A DNA stretch of 64,000 nucleotides. Source: Anastatus disparis. Its lineage: Eukaryota; Arthropoda; Insecta; Hymenoptera; Eupelmidae. The DNA lies in NCBI GenBank assembly GCA_017163975.1, contig JAFFSR010000010.1, forward strand, positions 868,001 through 932,000. Direction: 5' to 3'. A model generated the notes under the pieces. The model had not been told where the DNA came from and did not search any database. It was given only the letters and a program-made list of their open reading frames with translations. Positions within the stretch are counted from its first letter, which is position 1, and each line of letters starts with the position of its first letter. Below, piece after piece: positions 45,372 to 54,823 of the stretch. A program made the position numbers and the translations under genes.

Positions 45372-47400
45372 TATTTTTTACCAAAACTTTTATCATTACG
45401 ACAAACATCCTTTAATGTTTTGTCTACAATTACTCAAGCTTTTTTGGGAATCATTGATGCTTCGTCTTATATAATTATATATGTTTGTCTTAATTTTTTT
45501 TTATCTGAATCAAATTTTAAAAATGCACTTTCAATGTTATTTAAATCTAATGGTAATCTGAAAGTTCTATGACTTGTTAAACCTTTAGGTAATAAAATTA
45601 AAGCTATACCTGTCCAAGCCATGGATAAAAAAATTTTTTTCATACTTATATAATAATATATTAATGTTTTATATGAAAAGGTTTTTCCAGAACCTCCTGG
45701 TCCATCTATGAAAAATATTTTTTGTTTATTATTTATTATTTGTTCAAAAATATTTTTTTGATCATCATTTAATTGTTTATACATTTTATTAAATTTTTTC
45801 CTACTAAAATCTATAGTTTCATTATTAATTTCTTCATTTTCTTCAACATACGTTTTACTGGGTTCTGGTCAACCAAAATTTCCACATAACATATCTTCTA
45901 AATTTAATATTTCATTAATATGTGTTGAAGCTTTATTTTCTTTGTTTTCTTTAACCCTTTCAGAACGGAATTATTATTTCATCATGAAAAGTTCTGATAA
46001 CCATTAAGCAATGATAAGTGTTCATTTATTAAGCAATTTTTGCGATAAAAATTTTTTTTTTTTTTTTTTTTCTTTTCAAGTTTTCTCAGTTTCTATCAAA
46101 GATGTAATAACTTAGGCTCTCAGTTTGAGATCGGAAATAGTCCACTTCAATCTAATACACATATTTTTTTTACAAAATTTAAAGCCACTTTTGCACAATT
46201 TCAAAAAAACCAAAAAATGTCAATGTACATTGTAATGTACATTGGTTCTGAAAGGGTTAAAATCTTTTGTAAAAAATTTTTTATATTTGTCCCAAATAAT
46301 TTTACCTCGAATATTTTCACATAATGAAAAACATGCAAAAAGTTTACGTAATTGTATTGGTAACATAACTTGACATGCTTCTTCAAAAATATAATAGATT
46401 TGATTTTCATGTTCAATTAAATTCATTGCTAAAGCTGTTTCTTTATAAGTATTATAAGTTATATTTTCATGAGTTCGTAAATCGATATAAGATGTTGCAC
46501 CTTGCATGCTGTTTAATATTAATTTAAAAAAAAACGTTCACTATCTTTTGAATATACTACATTTAATCTACCAATAGCTATGTTTTTTCTATTCTTTGAT
46601 CGTTTTATCCAAGATTTTGTATTATGATTGAAAATATAATATTGTGGTGTATTAACATATTTAATTTTTTCAGCAAAATCATCTTTTTTATTTAAATTGG
46701 ACCATGCAGTTAATGTTGTTTGGTATTTATTTAATGCTGAATGTATATCATTTTCATCGAAAATTATTCTTTGTTGATTTTCTGTATAAATACTTAATCT
46801 TATTACGGAATGACTCCTACCGCATAATGGTAATTCTTGTAATCTCCATGCTGCTTCCATCGGGCTTAAATATCTACTATCTATATATTAAGTTATTTCA
46901 TCATAGACATCACCTTTATTATTTTCTTCAATTTTACTTTGCTTTATTTTACAATATGCTTTATCTACTCCTTTATAAATATAATCATAAATATAATTAA
47001 TACTTTGTATTGATACACAAAGTTCAGTATTAATATGAGCAGTATATTTTGCTAATAAAAAACTGTGTTTAAGGAATTACCATTGAATTATCAACTTGTA
47101 TAATTTTCTTTGTATTTTTAAGATTATAGATATGATTCTCACAAATATTATTTTTTCGTTTATACTGTGGATAATTTATTTTCTTTAATTTTGGTACATT
47201 CGATAAATGATTTAGGAAAATTTTTTTTACATATATTTTTATTTTTATTATAACAGGGAGATTTATCAGTATGTGGTCCGTGTTGCATATGTTTAAATAC
47301 TAATTTTTGTAAATATGTATTTTCTGATGAAAGTATTTCAGCTGAAATATATTTATCAATAGATTATTTTTTTTCAGATATATCATGTGATTTATAAATA
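45372..47400 (-). pseudogene. Helitron replicase/helicase remnant, copy 2
   Basis: In minus-strand order: words of the Rep-to-helicase linker (LQKLVFKHMQHGPHTDKSPC near 47290); MEAAWRLQELPLCGRSHSVIR (46860 down); QGATSYIDLRTHENITYN (46507 down); then FIDGPGGSGKTFSYKT (Walker A, near 45700), SMAWTGIALILLPKGLTSHR and RTFRLPLDLNN. Homology fades near 45372 (TLKDVCRND). Frameshifts at 46510 and 45465, stops, and a 302-bp MITE at 45955-46256 inactivate it. It is close to copy 1 at 5490-7014 but keeps more of the N-terminal side. Confidence 0.85.
45955..46256. mobile_element. piggyBac-type MITE inserted in the Helitron
   Basis: Ends CCCTTTCAGAAC and GTTCTGAAAGGG are exact complements; TTAA flanks both (45951-45954, 46257-46260). 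CCCTTT ends with TTAA duplication are the piggyBac hallmark. Removing the element and one TTAA keeps the Helitron frame (KKFFTKDF|KENKENKAS). Confidence 0.9.
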
Positions 47401-47642
47401 TGATTAATTTTTCTTCACGTAAATGTTTTAACAATAAGTTTTAATTTATTAATTAGTAATATAAAGAACAAATTTATTTATTTATTAATAATTTTATATA
47501 ATATTAATGTATAAATATCGAAGTATTATATAATAAAATTTCAGTATTAAAAATATAATTTCGTTTCTCATTAGATATACGGCATTATATTAATTAACAT
47601 ATAATAATGCATAAAAGTTATAAACTTTTATATCATTATATG
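47401..47642. other. AT-rich spacer
   Basis: No recognised gene; may contain the decayed N-terminal part of the Helitron. Confidence 0.35.
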
Positions 47643-47860
47643 AGTGGGGGCAGTGGGGGGTGATGCGGGGAGGCGTACGGGAGGAGTGGGGGTGGTACGG
47701 GGGGCGGGAGGTCGTGATGGAATATAGAGGAAGTGAGTGGTTACGAAATATCGTAGAATTACAAACAATTTTACTTTATTTTGTAGGGCGTTCCTTAAAA
47801 AAACATTGCTAAGGGGAGTGGGGGAAAAGGGGGTACACGGGGGGGCTGCTGAAACTGAAT
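47643..47860 (+). repeat. G-rich segments with quadruplex potential
   Basis: In strongly AT-rich surroundings, 47643-47715 and 47815-47850 carry many runs of three to seven G on the plus strand (for example GTGGGGGCAGTGGGGGG). Four or more G-runs lie within short distance, which fits the G-quadruplex pattern. A short CCG repeat follows at 47925-47943. Confidence 0.7.
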
Positions 47861-47872
47861 TTTTAATATAAC

Positions 47873-47879
<7 letters not shown>

Positions 47880-47909
<30 letters not shown>
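47880..47909. repeat. (TA)n microsatellite
   Basis: Short TA array. Confidence 0.85.
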
Positions 47910-47912
<3 letters not shown>

Positions 47913-47968
47913 AAGATATATCGCCTACGCCGCCGCCGCCGCCGTGTATAAGAATTTTATGTGCCCTC

Positions 47969-48262
47969 AGTTAGCTGAAATTCAGCTAAAATTTAGCTGG
48001 AAGTTAGCTAAAAGTTAGCTGAAATTCAGCTAAAATTTAGCTGAAAGTTAGCTATAAGTTAGCTGAAATTCAGATAAAATTTAGCTGAAAGTTAGCTGAA
48101 AGATAGCTAAAATTCAGATAAAATTTAGCTGAAAGTTAGCTGAGAGATAGCTGAAATTCAGATAAAATTTAGCTGAAAGTTAGCTGAAAGTTGGCTGGAA
48201 TTCAGATAAAATGCAGCTGAAAGTTAGCTGAGAGATAGCTGAAAGGTAGTTAATTGTTAGCT
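47969..48262. repeat. 11-bp minisatellite with 44-bp higher-order unit
   Basis: The array is built of 11-mers such as AGTTAGCTGAA, ATTCAGCTAAA, ATTTAGCTGGA and AGTTAGCTAAA. Four 11-mers form a 44-bp unit that recurs about six times with changes. It lies just before a Helitron 3' end. Confidence 0.85.
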
Positions 48263-48338
48263 AATTTAATTAATTGTTATCTAATTTAAGAACGTTCTCT
48301 TGGAAATTGATATTGATTTGATAATTGATATTGACAAT

Positions 48339-48381
48339 GGGGGGTTGGCGAGCGAAGCGAGCAGGGGGGAACCCCCCCTAG
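48339..48381 (+). other. Helitron 3' terminus (hairpin + CTAG)
   Basis: GGGGGGTTGGCGAGCGAAGC, GAGCAGGGGGGAACCCCCC, then CTAG and (TA)n. It probably ends a short non-autonomous Helitron that includes the G-rich DNA and the minisatellite upstream. Confidence 0.8.
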
Positions 48382-48637
48382 TATATATATAAATGTATAA
48401 ATGCCGAAAATAATCATTTTTTATCGTTATATTATTTTTACAAATTTTATTATTATTTATTTATCATATAACAATTAATTTATAGCATTTTTCATAATTT
48501 CTTTTATTTTTTAGCTTTTGAAGTAAAAAGTCAGTAAATTAAATTAGTTAATATAAAAGCAATTCTTTTGTAAATATCTCTGAAAAGAGTTCATTAAACG
48601 TGAATAAAAATTCTTAAAAGAATTTCAATTTTTTATA

Positions 48638-49429
48638 ATGGTTTTGACTGAGAAAGATAAATTAATTGTTAAAGGACAGGGATTGTATAGTGGAATTGCT
48701 TTTATGTTAACTGATATTCATATATTAGAATTTAATAATATATCAAACCGGTACATCTCATTCAACGTGCAATTAACTTTACTTATTCAAAGACTACAAT
48801 ATATTAAATCAGTATCGATTGGAGAATTCATACAGTTATTATTTTTCGGAAATTCAGAGAAGAGTCACCGGATTCGTGTGTATTATAATAATAAGGTAAT
48901 TCATATGTATGACAGTTTAAAACCTAAATATCTAAAAGATGAGCATAAGATTTATATAAACAGATTATTTCCAAACAAATCAGAATTGAGCATAGTATTC
49001 GAAACAGTACAATCACAAACAGATAATTATGATTGTGGCGTTTTTGCAATTGTGTTTGCTATTGCAATACTTTATAATTTAGGTCCGTGTTGTTTAAGAT
49101 ATGATGTTTCTCAAATGCGATTACGCTTATCAAGAATTTTTAAAACGCAACAAATAAGAATGTTTCTAGTTTTACAAAATTATAATAATGCAAATAATTA
49201 TGATAATCCACCGGACATGATAAGGAGGAGTTTTTGTCATGAGCAACGTCTAAATCAAATACCATTAAATTTAGATTTCGCTGAGCTTGAACTATCATAA
49301 AAAAACTCACAAATGCATTTATTGGCAGAACAAAAAAAGATCATGGAAATGTATCGTAAACAAAAGAATTCAAGTCATGAAACAATTTTGATGGAAATTG
49401 ACAATGACATTTTATTTACAAATTTTTAA
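48638..49429 (+). CDS. ULP1/SENP-like (C48) cysteine protease
   Basis: The ATG at 48638 opens a 220-codon frame to TAA 49298-49300. The same frame then runs 42 more codons (KNSQMHLLAEQKKIMEMYRK to NDILFTNF) to TAA 49427-49429, so the first stop may be premature. C48 proteases use His-Asp-Cys plus a Gln. Visible candidates: HMYDSLKP (His and Asp, residues about 89-92) and VQSQTDNYDCGVFAIVFA (Gln near 128 and nucleophile Cys near 136). The family cleaves ubiquitin-like modifiers, and ULP1 domains are also carried by several transposons. It stands upstream of the repeat protein and helicase on the same strand. The N-terminus lacks a recognised extra domain. Confidence 0.7.
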
Positions 49430-49580
49430 AAACCAGATAATTATATAATCGGCATCCATGATATCCACTTAAATTATAACGATAATAAAATTAGCACAGT
49501 TGAGATTAAATTAAATGAAAAAAAAAAGAATCAAGAGAAATAGATAAAAAAGAAGCTTTATTTGTAACAACATTTGGGAC
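49430..49580 (+). other. short spacer after the protease
   Basis: Contains short lysine-rich frames without a recognised match. Confidence 0.35.
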
Positions 49581-49584
49581 TTAA

Positions 49585-49987
49585 GAGCATGACGAAGCTG
49601 CCCGCTTTCTAATAATATTTTCAATTCTAACTTATGAATAAACGATGCGTATAATCGAGTTTTTTTGTAAAAAAGTAAAAATTTGTAAGATTAAACTCTA
49701 ATGCGGACAACTCAAGAAATCCACCAAAATATTATACATATAAAGTTATAATACAAACTTTCAATGTATCGTATTTTAAGTTTAGGTTTATCGAGTTTGA
49801 TATCTAATTTCCAATCCAAGCTCATAAAAAGATAACAAGTCCAAATGTTTTTTTATTTTAACAAAAATTATTGTATTAATATAGCTTTAGTGCGGACAAG
49901 TCATTATATTTGTTTAATTTATGAATTTAAAAAGATATTGATAAAATAAAAAAAGCAAAACTCAATTACCGCAGCTCCGACATCTCG
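49585..49987. mobile_element. TTAA-GAG foldback MITE, copy 8
   Basis: 403 bp between TTAA 49581-49584 and 49988-49991. The ends GAGCATGACGAAGCTGCCCG and CCGCAGCTCCGACATCTCG are imperfect complements. It separates the protease from the repeat-coded ORFs. Confidence 0.7.
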
Positions 49988-49999
49988 TTAATAGGAAAA

Positions 50000-51347
50000 T
50001 GGTAACAGAACAATCACATAAATATAAAAAAATTTTAGAAAAAGACATTATTATAAAAATGCAAGAAAAAAAAGTAATAGTACATTAGAACTAAGACGTG
50101 TTCAAGAAACTTTACGTAAGAAAAAAGCTTATATGAAAATGAAAAAAGGACAACCAAATAAATATAAACAGAAATTAGAAAATACAAAGATAACAAAATG
50201 GCAATTGAAAGAAACAATGAGTACTGATAAATTAGAACAAATACGTGCGAATCAAGCTTTACGTAAAAAGGAAGATTATATAAAAATTAAAGAAAAACCA
50301 CCGAAAAAATATGAAGAAAAATTAGAAAATACAAAGATAACAAAATTGAAATTCATGGGAACAAGGAGTACTGATAAATTGGAACAAATACGTGCGAATG
50401 AGGCTTTACGTAAAAAAAGATTATATAAAAATTAAAGAAAAAAAACCAAAATAATATGAAGAAAAATTAGAAAATACTAAGATAAAATTCAAATTCAAGG
50501 AAAAAATGAGTATTCATTAATTGGTACAAATACGTGCGAATAAAGCTTTACGTAAAAAGGAAGATTATATAAAAATTAAAGAAAAACAACCCGAAAAATA
50601 TAAAGAAAAATTAAAAAATGCTTAAGTAACAAAAATGAGATCAAAGGTAAAAAAGGGTACTGATAAAATGGAACAAAATATACGTACAAATGAATCTACA
50701 CGTAAGAAAAAAGCTTACATAAAAATGAAAGAAGAACAACCAAATAAATATAAAAAAAATTGAGAATACTAAGATATAAAGAATAAAATCAATCGAAAAT
50801 AGAGATACTAATAAATTGAAAAAATTACTCAAAAAAGAGACTTATAGAAAAATTATTAGTGAACAATATAATGAATATGAGAGAATGGTACAAATTAAAA
50901 ATAAAAAATTGGAAAATGCTGATATTATTAAGAAAACACAAGTAAAAAATGATTGTTACCAATTAAAGAAATTACGCACAAGGTGTAAACAAATAAAAAT
51001 TAATGATAATAAACATGTTAATAATGATACTACAATAAATAAACCAATAGATGAAAAAAGCGAAAATGTAAATTAAAAAAACACAAGTGAAAAATGATTG
51101 TTATCAATTAAAAGAATCACGCACAAGATGTAAACAAATAGAAATTGATGACAATAAACATGTTAATAATGATACTACAATAAATAAACCATTAGATGAA
51201 AAAAAGCGAAAACACAAATATGATTCTTATCAATTAAAGATATTATTTATTAAGTGTAAACAATTAAAAATTGAAGACAATAATCATAATGAAAATTACA
51301 ATAATAATAATTATAATAACAATCATAATATTGATCAAAGTTATTGA
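50000..51347 (+). pseudogene. basic protein coded by tandem repeats (147-bp and 145-bp arrays)
   Basis: Frames at 50133-50435, 50816-51076 and 51087-51347 cover two arrays. The first has about five units of 147-148 bp (49 codons) from about 50085 to 50810, each with LEQIRANxALRKKxDYIKIKE. The second has two units of about 145 bp with VKNDCYQLKxxRTRCKQI and HVNNDTTINKP. The RANxxLR pattern is like the repeats that precede the cysteine-rich domain in some Helitron-linked proteins (recalled, not searched). Several stops and shifts break the frame, and the N-terminus may start near 49999. DNA or RNA binding would fit the strong positive charge, but is not shown. Confidence 0.6.
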
Positions 51348-51822
51348 TAAAAGAATAAAGGGCAAAGTAGAAAAAAATTAAAGAAATTAAATGAAAAAAT
51401 ATTAACTGAAAAAATTAATTCGAAACTGATTGGTTGTATAGCAAATATATATTCCGATGAAAATCTCATATCTGAAAATAACATTGGTTTCATGACAAAT
51501 ACATGTGTTTATTGTGATGCGAAACATTTAGCTTTCGAATATACTAGAAGTAATGATTTCTTCAATTGTTGTCATAAAGGTAAAGTAGAATTGTTAGAAA
51601 ATCAACCTTACCCAGAACAATTAAAGTTTTTAGCAACTGAATTAACGGAAGAAATTATTGATTTTTGACCAGGTGGAAGTGAAAAAAGTTATTTACTCAA
51701 CGTTTTAATAGTTCATTTTAAATATCATACTATACATTATTTATGTGTAGCTTGGACAGCTATAGCAGCGAATTTATTAGTCGATGGAAAAACCGTGCAT
51801 ACAACATTTTAACTACCGTTAA

Positions 51823-52582
51823 GAGGGTGCTGGAACTCTCTATCCTTTTCTAATTGAAAAATGTAGGTTTTTGGAAAAACAAACGGTTACTGATAAAGAT
51901 AAAAAATTATCCGCAACTTGTACAGTTTTTTTTTTTTTTTTTTTAATAAAAAAAAAAGATTAATATATAAAGGATATTGTCCTCTATATGATTAACCTTT
52001 TTCCATGGTGAAGTCGAGGGAGTCCACGCCCGGTACCTGTTTAACACATTACTTCAGGCTAGACCCACCATATCGAAAACTTTGACTACCGATGGATGGT
52101 TAGCCACTTTTTTGACCAACAATCAACCGATACCGAATGATGTCGGATTTTCAAGAGTCGTGATATAAATGGCACGTACAACAATTTTCTTTTGAAAAAA
52201 AGTTAGAGGTACCTGGCCAGGATTCGAACCCATGCCCTCCGCGTTGAAGGCAAGAGCTCTATCCATTACGCCACCGCGCTCTGCAACTTGTACAGTAAAA
52301 AGCAATATTTTTTCTGATGAGGACAAATTAATTTTGATGCTTTGTTTTCAAAAAAAGTTTGACATACTTGCAAAATCATAAGTTAGGCTAGAGAATATGA
52401 TGTTTAAGTATGTCAAATTTTTCTTGAAAACAAAGCATCAAAATTAATTTGTTCTCATTAGAAAAAATATTGTTTTTTACTGTACAAGTTACGGACAACT
52501 ATTGATTTCTAGTAATAACTACTAGTTTTTCCAAAAACCTACATTTTTTTATTAGAAAAGGATAGAGAGATACAACATCCTC
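51823..52582. mobile_element. TTAA-GAG foldback MITE, copy 6, carrying a SINE
   Basis: TTAA at 51819-51822 and 52583-52586; ends GAGGGTGCTGGAACTCTC and complement. Inside, GACAAATTAATTTTGATGC and its inverted copy mark the arms. The SINE at 51927-52282 accounts for its large size. It interrupts the helicase at LPL|NITD, and removal with one TTAA keeps the frame. Confidence 0.85.
51927..52282 (-). mobile_element. tRNA-derived SINE
   Basis: On the minus strand the head reads GGTGGCGTAATGGATAGAGC (A box) and, after about 30 bp, GGTTCGAATCC (B box), as in a tRNA. The body follows, and the element ends in a poly-A tail (T-run from 51927 on the plus strand). A 14-bp duplication GCAACTTGTACAGT flanks it exactly (51913-51926 and 52283-52296). 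Such SINEs are transcribed by RNA polymerase III and moved by LINE enzymes. The 67-residue frame over it (GGVMDRALAFNAEGMGSNPG) is a translation of the tRNA head, not a gene. Confidence 0.9.
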
Positions 52583-52719
52583 TTAAATATAACCGATTGT
52601 ACAACTTGTAATGTTAAGCTTGATTCTGCAGAAGGCAAACAAAGGGAGCACAAATAATTATTTGCGATGAAATATCCATGACTTCAAAATTTGCTTTTGA
52701 AGCAGAATTCGGAGCCCAG

Positions 52720-53341
52720 AATATAGAGCCAAAGTAAATATAAGAATCAAAAAAATATAGAGCCAAGATCAAAAAAAATAAAAGAATCAGACAAATATTG
52801 AACCCAAAAAATATAGAGACCAAGAAAATATAATAATAATAAAAATATTTTGTTCAAAAAAATATAAGATTCATAAAAATATTTGGCCAAAAAAAATATA
52901 AAGTCTAAGAAAATATAAGAATAAAAAAATATAGAGCCTAAGTAAATATAAGAATCAAAAAAATATCGGGCATAAAAAATTAAAAGAATCAGACAAATAT
53001 TGGGCCCAAATAAATATAGAGACCAAGAAAATATAATAATAAAAAAAATATTGCGCCCAAAAAAATATAAGATTAAAAAAAAATATAAACCCAAAAAAAA
53101 AGTTAAAAAAAATAAGGCCCAAAAAAATTAGACGCCAAAAAAAAAGGACTCGAAAAAAAGTAAGTCTAAAAAAATATAAGGCCTAGAGAAATATAGGACC
53201 AAAAAAATATGAAAGCCAAGAAATAAGAGGCTAAAAAAAATGAGGACGAAAGAAAATGAGACTTAAAAAAATGTAGAGCCTAAAAAATATAAGACCCAGA
53301 AAAATATAGAGCTAAATAAAATATAGGACACAAAAAAATTA
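52720..53341. repeat. A-rich degenerate minisatellite, left part
   Basis: Irregular units of about 25-30 bp of the type AAAAAAATATAGAGCCCAAG or AAAATATAAGAATC with TTGGGCCC recur without break. The array resumes at 60064 after the LINE. Minus-strand frames of hydrophobic residues here (YFFDSYIYLGSIFF type) are not genes. Confidence 0.85.
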
Positions 53342-53854
53342 TAGATAGATAGATGAGCATTTATTCGTATAGGTATACAAAAAGGCGTGTAACACAATAT
53401 GTATTTATAAATATTGCACTTTAATACAGATATCACAGTCTAATAGCTAATCCTAATAATACTCAAAAAGTGAGTCACTATAAAAAAGCGATATCACAGA
53501 ATAATACAAACAGAGATAAAATAATAAAAATACACGCAATAATACAATAAATTAAAAACAGTCATTCCTTATCTATCGGTCAAAATGTAAAATTTATAGT
53601 TTAAAAGTATATAACAATATTTAAATAAAATAAGATAATAAAAAGCGTATGCAAAAACCTACGACGCAGTCAATACAATGAAATGGAATCATTCACCCAC
53701 CAGCCACACAATAAATACATTCACACCTTAAGCGTATATATGCGACATTACAAAAATAAATTAACTTATACATTAAAAATATTAAATTCAATCGTCGTCG
53801 AGCAAGTACTCCCTCACTGCCGATTTGAACCTGCTGAGAGATGAAAATGTTTAA

Positions 53855-53992
53855 CCTTTTGACAGCTGGCATTTTTTCTACTAAAAAAGTGTAACTTTCT
53901 CGGAATTTTCCATATAAATGTTTCTTAAGTAATATTATATGTGGGACGATCATGGGATGACGTTATATGGCGACATCCCAGGTGTTAGAAGG
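53855..53992. mobile_element. piggyBac-type MITE inserted in the LINE
   Basis: 138 bp with ends CCTTTTGACAGC and GGTGTTAGAAGG, flanked by TTAA (53851-53854, 53993-53996). The matching sequence in LINE copy 1 (near 31130) has a single TTAA, so the duplication is certain. TIRs are imperfect. Confidence 0.85.
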
Positions 53993-53999
53993 TTAATCT

Positions 54000-54823
54000 C
54001 AGCAGGCAGAGTGTTCCAAAAATGCGCACCTTAAACTCTCAAGGAATTCCTGCCAGTTTCAGTATGCATAAAGGGCACCGCTAGCTCCTTAAGTTCTTCT
54101 CTAGTAGCCGCCCTAGGTACACATCTAGTAAAGAGACCGACTAGATTCTTCGGAGTATTCATGCGTACGATTTTGTACATAAGTACGGCCAAAAAAATAC
54201 TGTCGCCTCGAATCAGTACGCAGCCAACCCAATGCGGTTCTATAAGGAGAAACATGAGCTCCCGTTTTTACGCCCAATACATATCTCTTACACGAATTTT
54301 GCAGTCTTTGTATCCTTCTTCTCACCTTCTGAGTAGCATCAAGCAGAACGACCGAACAGTAATCGAGATGTGAAAACAGCAGGGCAATTGCAAGTTGTTA
54401 ACGCGAAGCCTTCGTGGTGTGCCGACGAAAAAACCGCAAAACATATAATACTCTGTTGAATTTTTTTGTAACCATATTAATGTGCAGCTCCCAAGAAAGT
54501 TTGGAGTCAAGCACAACACCAAAGCTCGTAACAAAGTCAGAGGAAGGAATGCCGATACCTCCCCCAAGATGGATCGTCCTTGGCGCCCCAGCATAAAAAA
54601 AATTAATAAAACGATTAGTACCAAAGACGATTACCTTAGTCTTATCAGCATTTAAAGTGAGGGGAGCATCAACCGCCCACTCCGACGCTGCCCTCTAAAG
54701 GATAATAATAATCATCCACATTATTACGAGGAACCTGCGTATAGATTTGCAGGTCGTCTGCATACATAAAGTGCTTAACATTACCTGAGTCAAGAGCGTC
54801 ACGTACGTTGTTAATGTAAAGGC
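54000..54823 (-). pseudogene. LINE ORF2, C-terminal part after the solo LTR
   Basis: Minus-strand frames continue the reverse transcriptase: the YADD region is changed (MYADDLQIYTQV near 54740), then INMVTKKFN, RFFRRHTTKA and RRRIQRLQNSCKRYVLGVKT (54325 down) and AHVSPYRTALGWLRTDSRRQ. They match copy 1 at 30370-31120. Shifts and stops are frequent. Confidence 0.75.

Larger units (their letters stand above)
51355..52720 (+). pseudogene. Helitron-like cysteine-rich domain joined to PIF1-type helicase
   Basis: First part (51420-51660): MTNTCVYCDAKHLAFEYTRS, then NCCHKGKVELLENQPYPEQL, the CxxCxAxH...CCxxGKV pattern seen at the start of Helitron replicases. Straight after this, without any Rep nuclease, comes ELTEEIIDF, stop, PGGSEKSYLLNVL (Walker A, Gly-Lys changed to Glu-Lys), VAWTAIAANLLVDGKTVHTTF, stop, LPLN. 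The frame resumes after the MITE/SINE insertion as ITDCTTCNVKLDSAEGK and, after a shift, IIICDEISMTSKFAFEAE (Walker B DE). It ends in the minisatellite near 52720. The missing Rep part indicates a deletion. Stops, shifts and insertions make it dead. Confidence 0.75.

Noticed and set aside
52200..52282. Functional tRNA gene
   Set aside because: A and B boxes are present but acceptor and anticodon stems do not pair, and the sequence is part of a SINE with poly-A and a 14-bp duplication.
52123..52326. 67-residue minus-strand frame (GGVMDRALAFNAEGMGSNPG)
   Set aside because: It is the tRNA-derived head of a SINE, not a protein gene.
53693..53953. 86-residue minus-strand frame
   Set aside because: It mixes LINE 3' sequence with the inserted 138-bp MITE and has no LINE motif.
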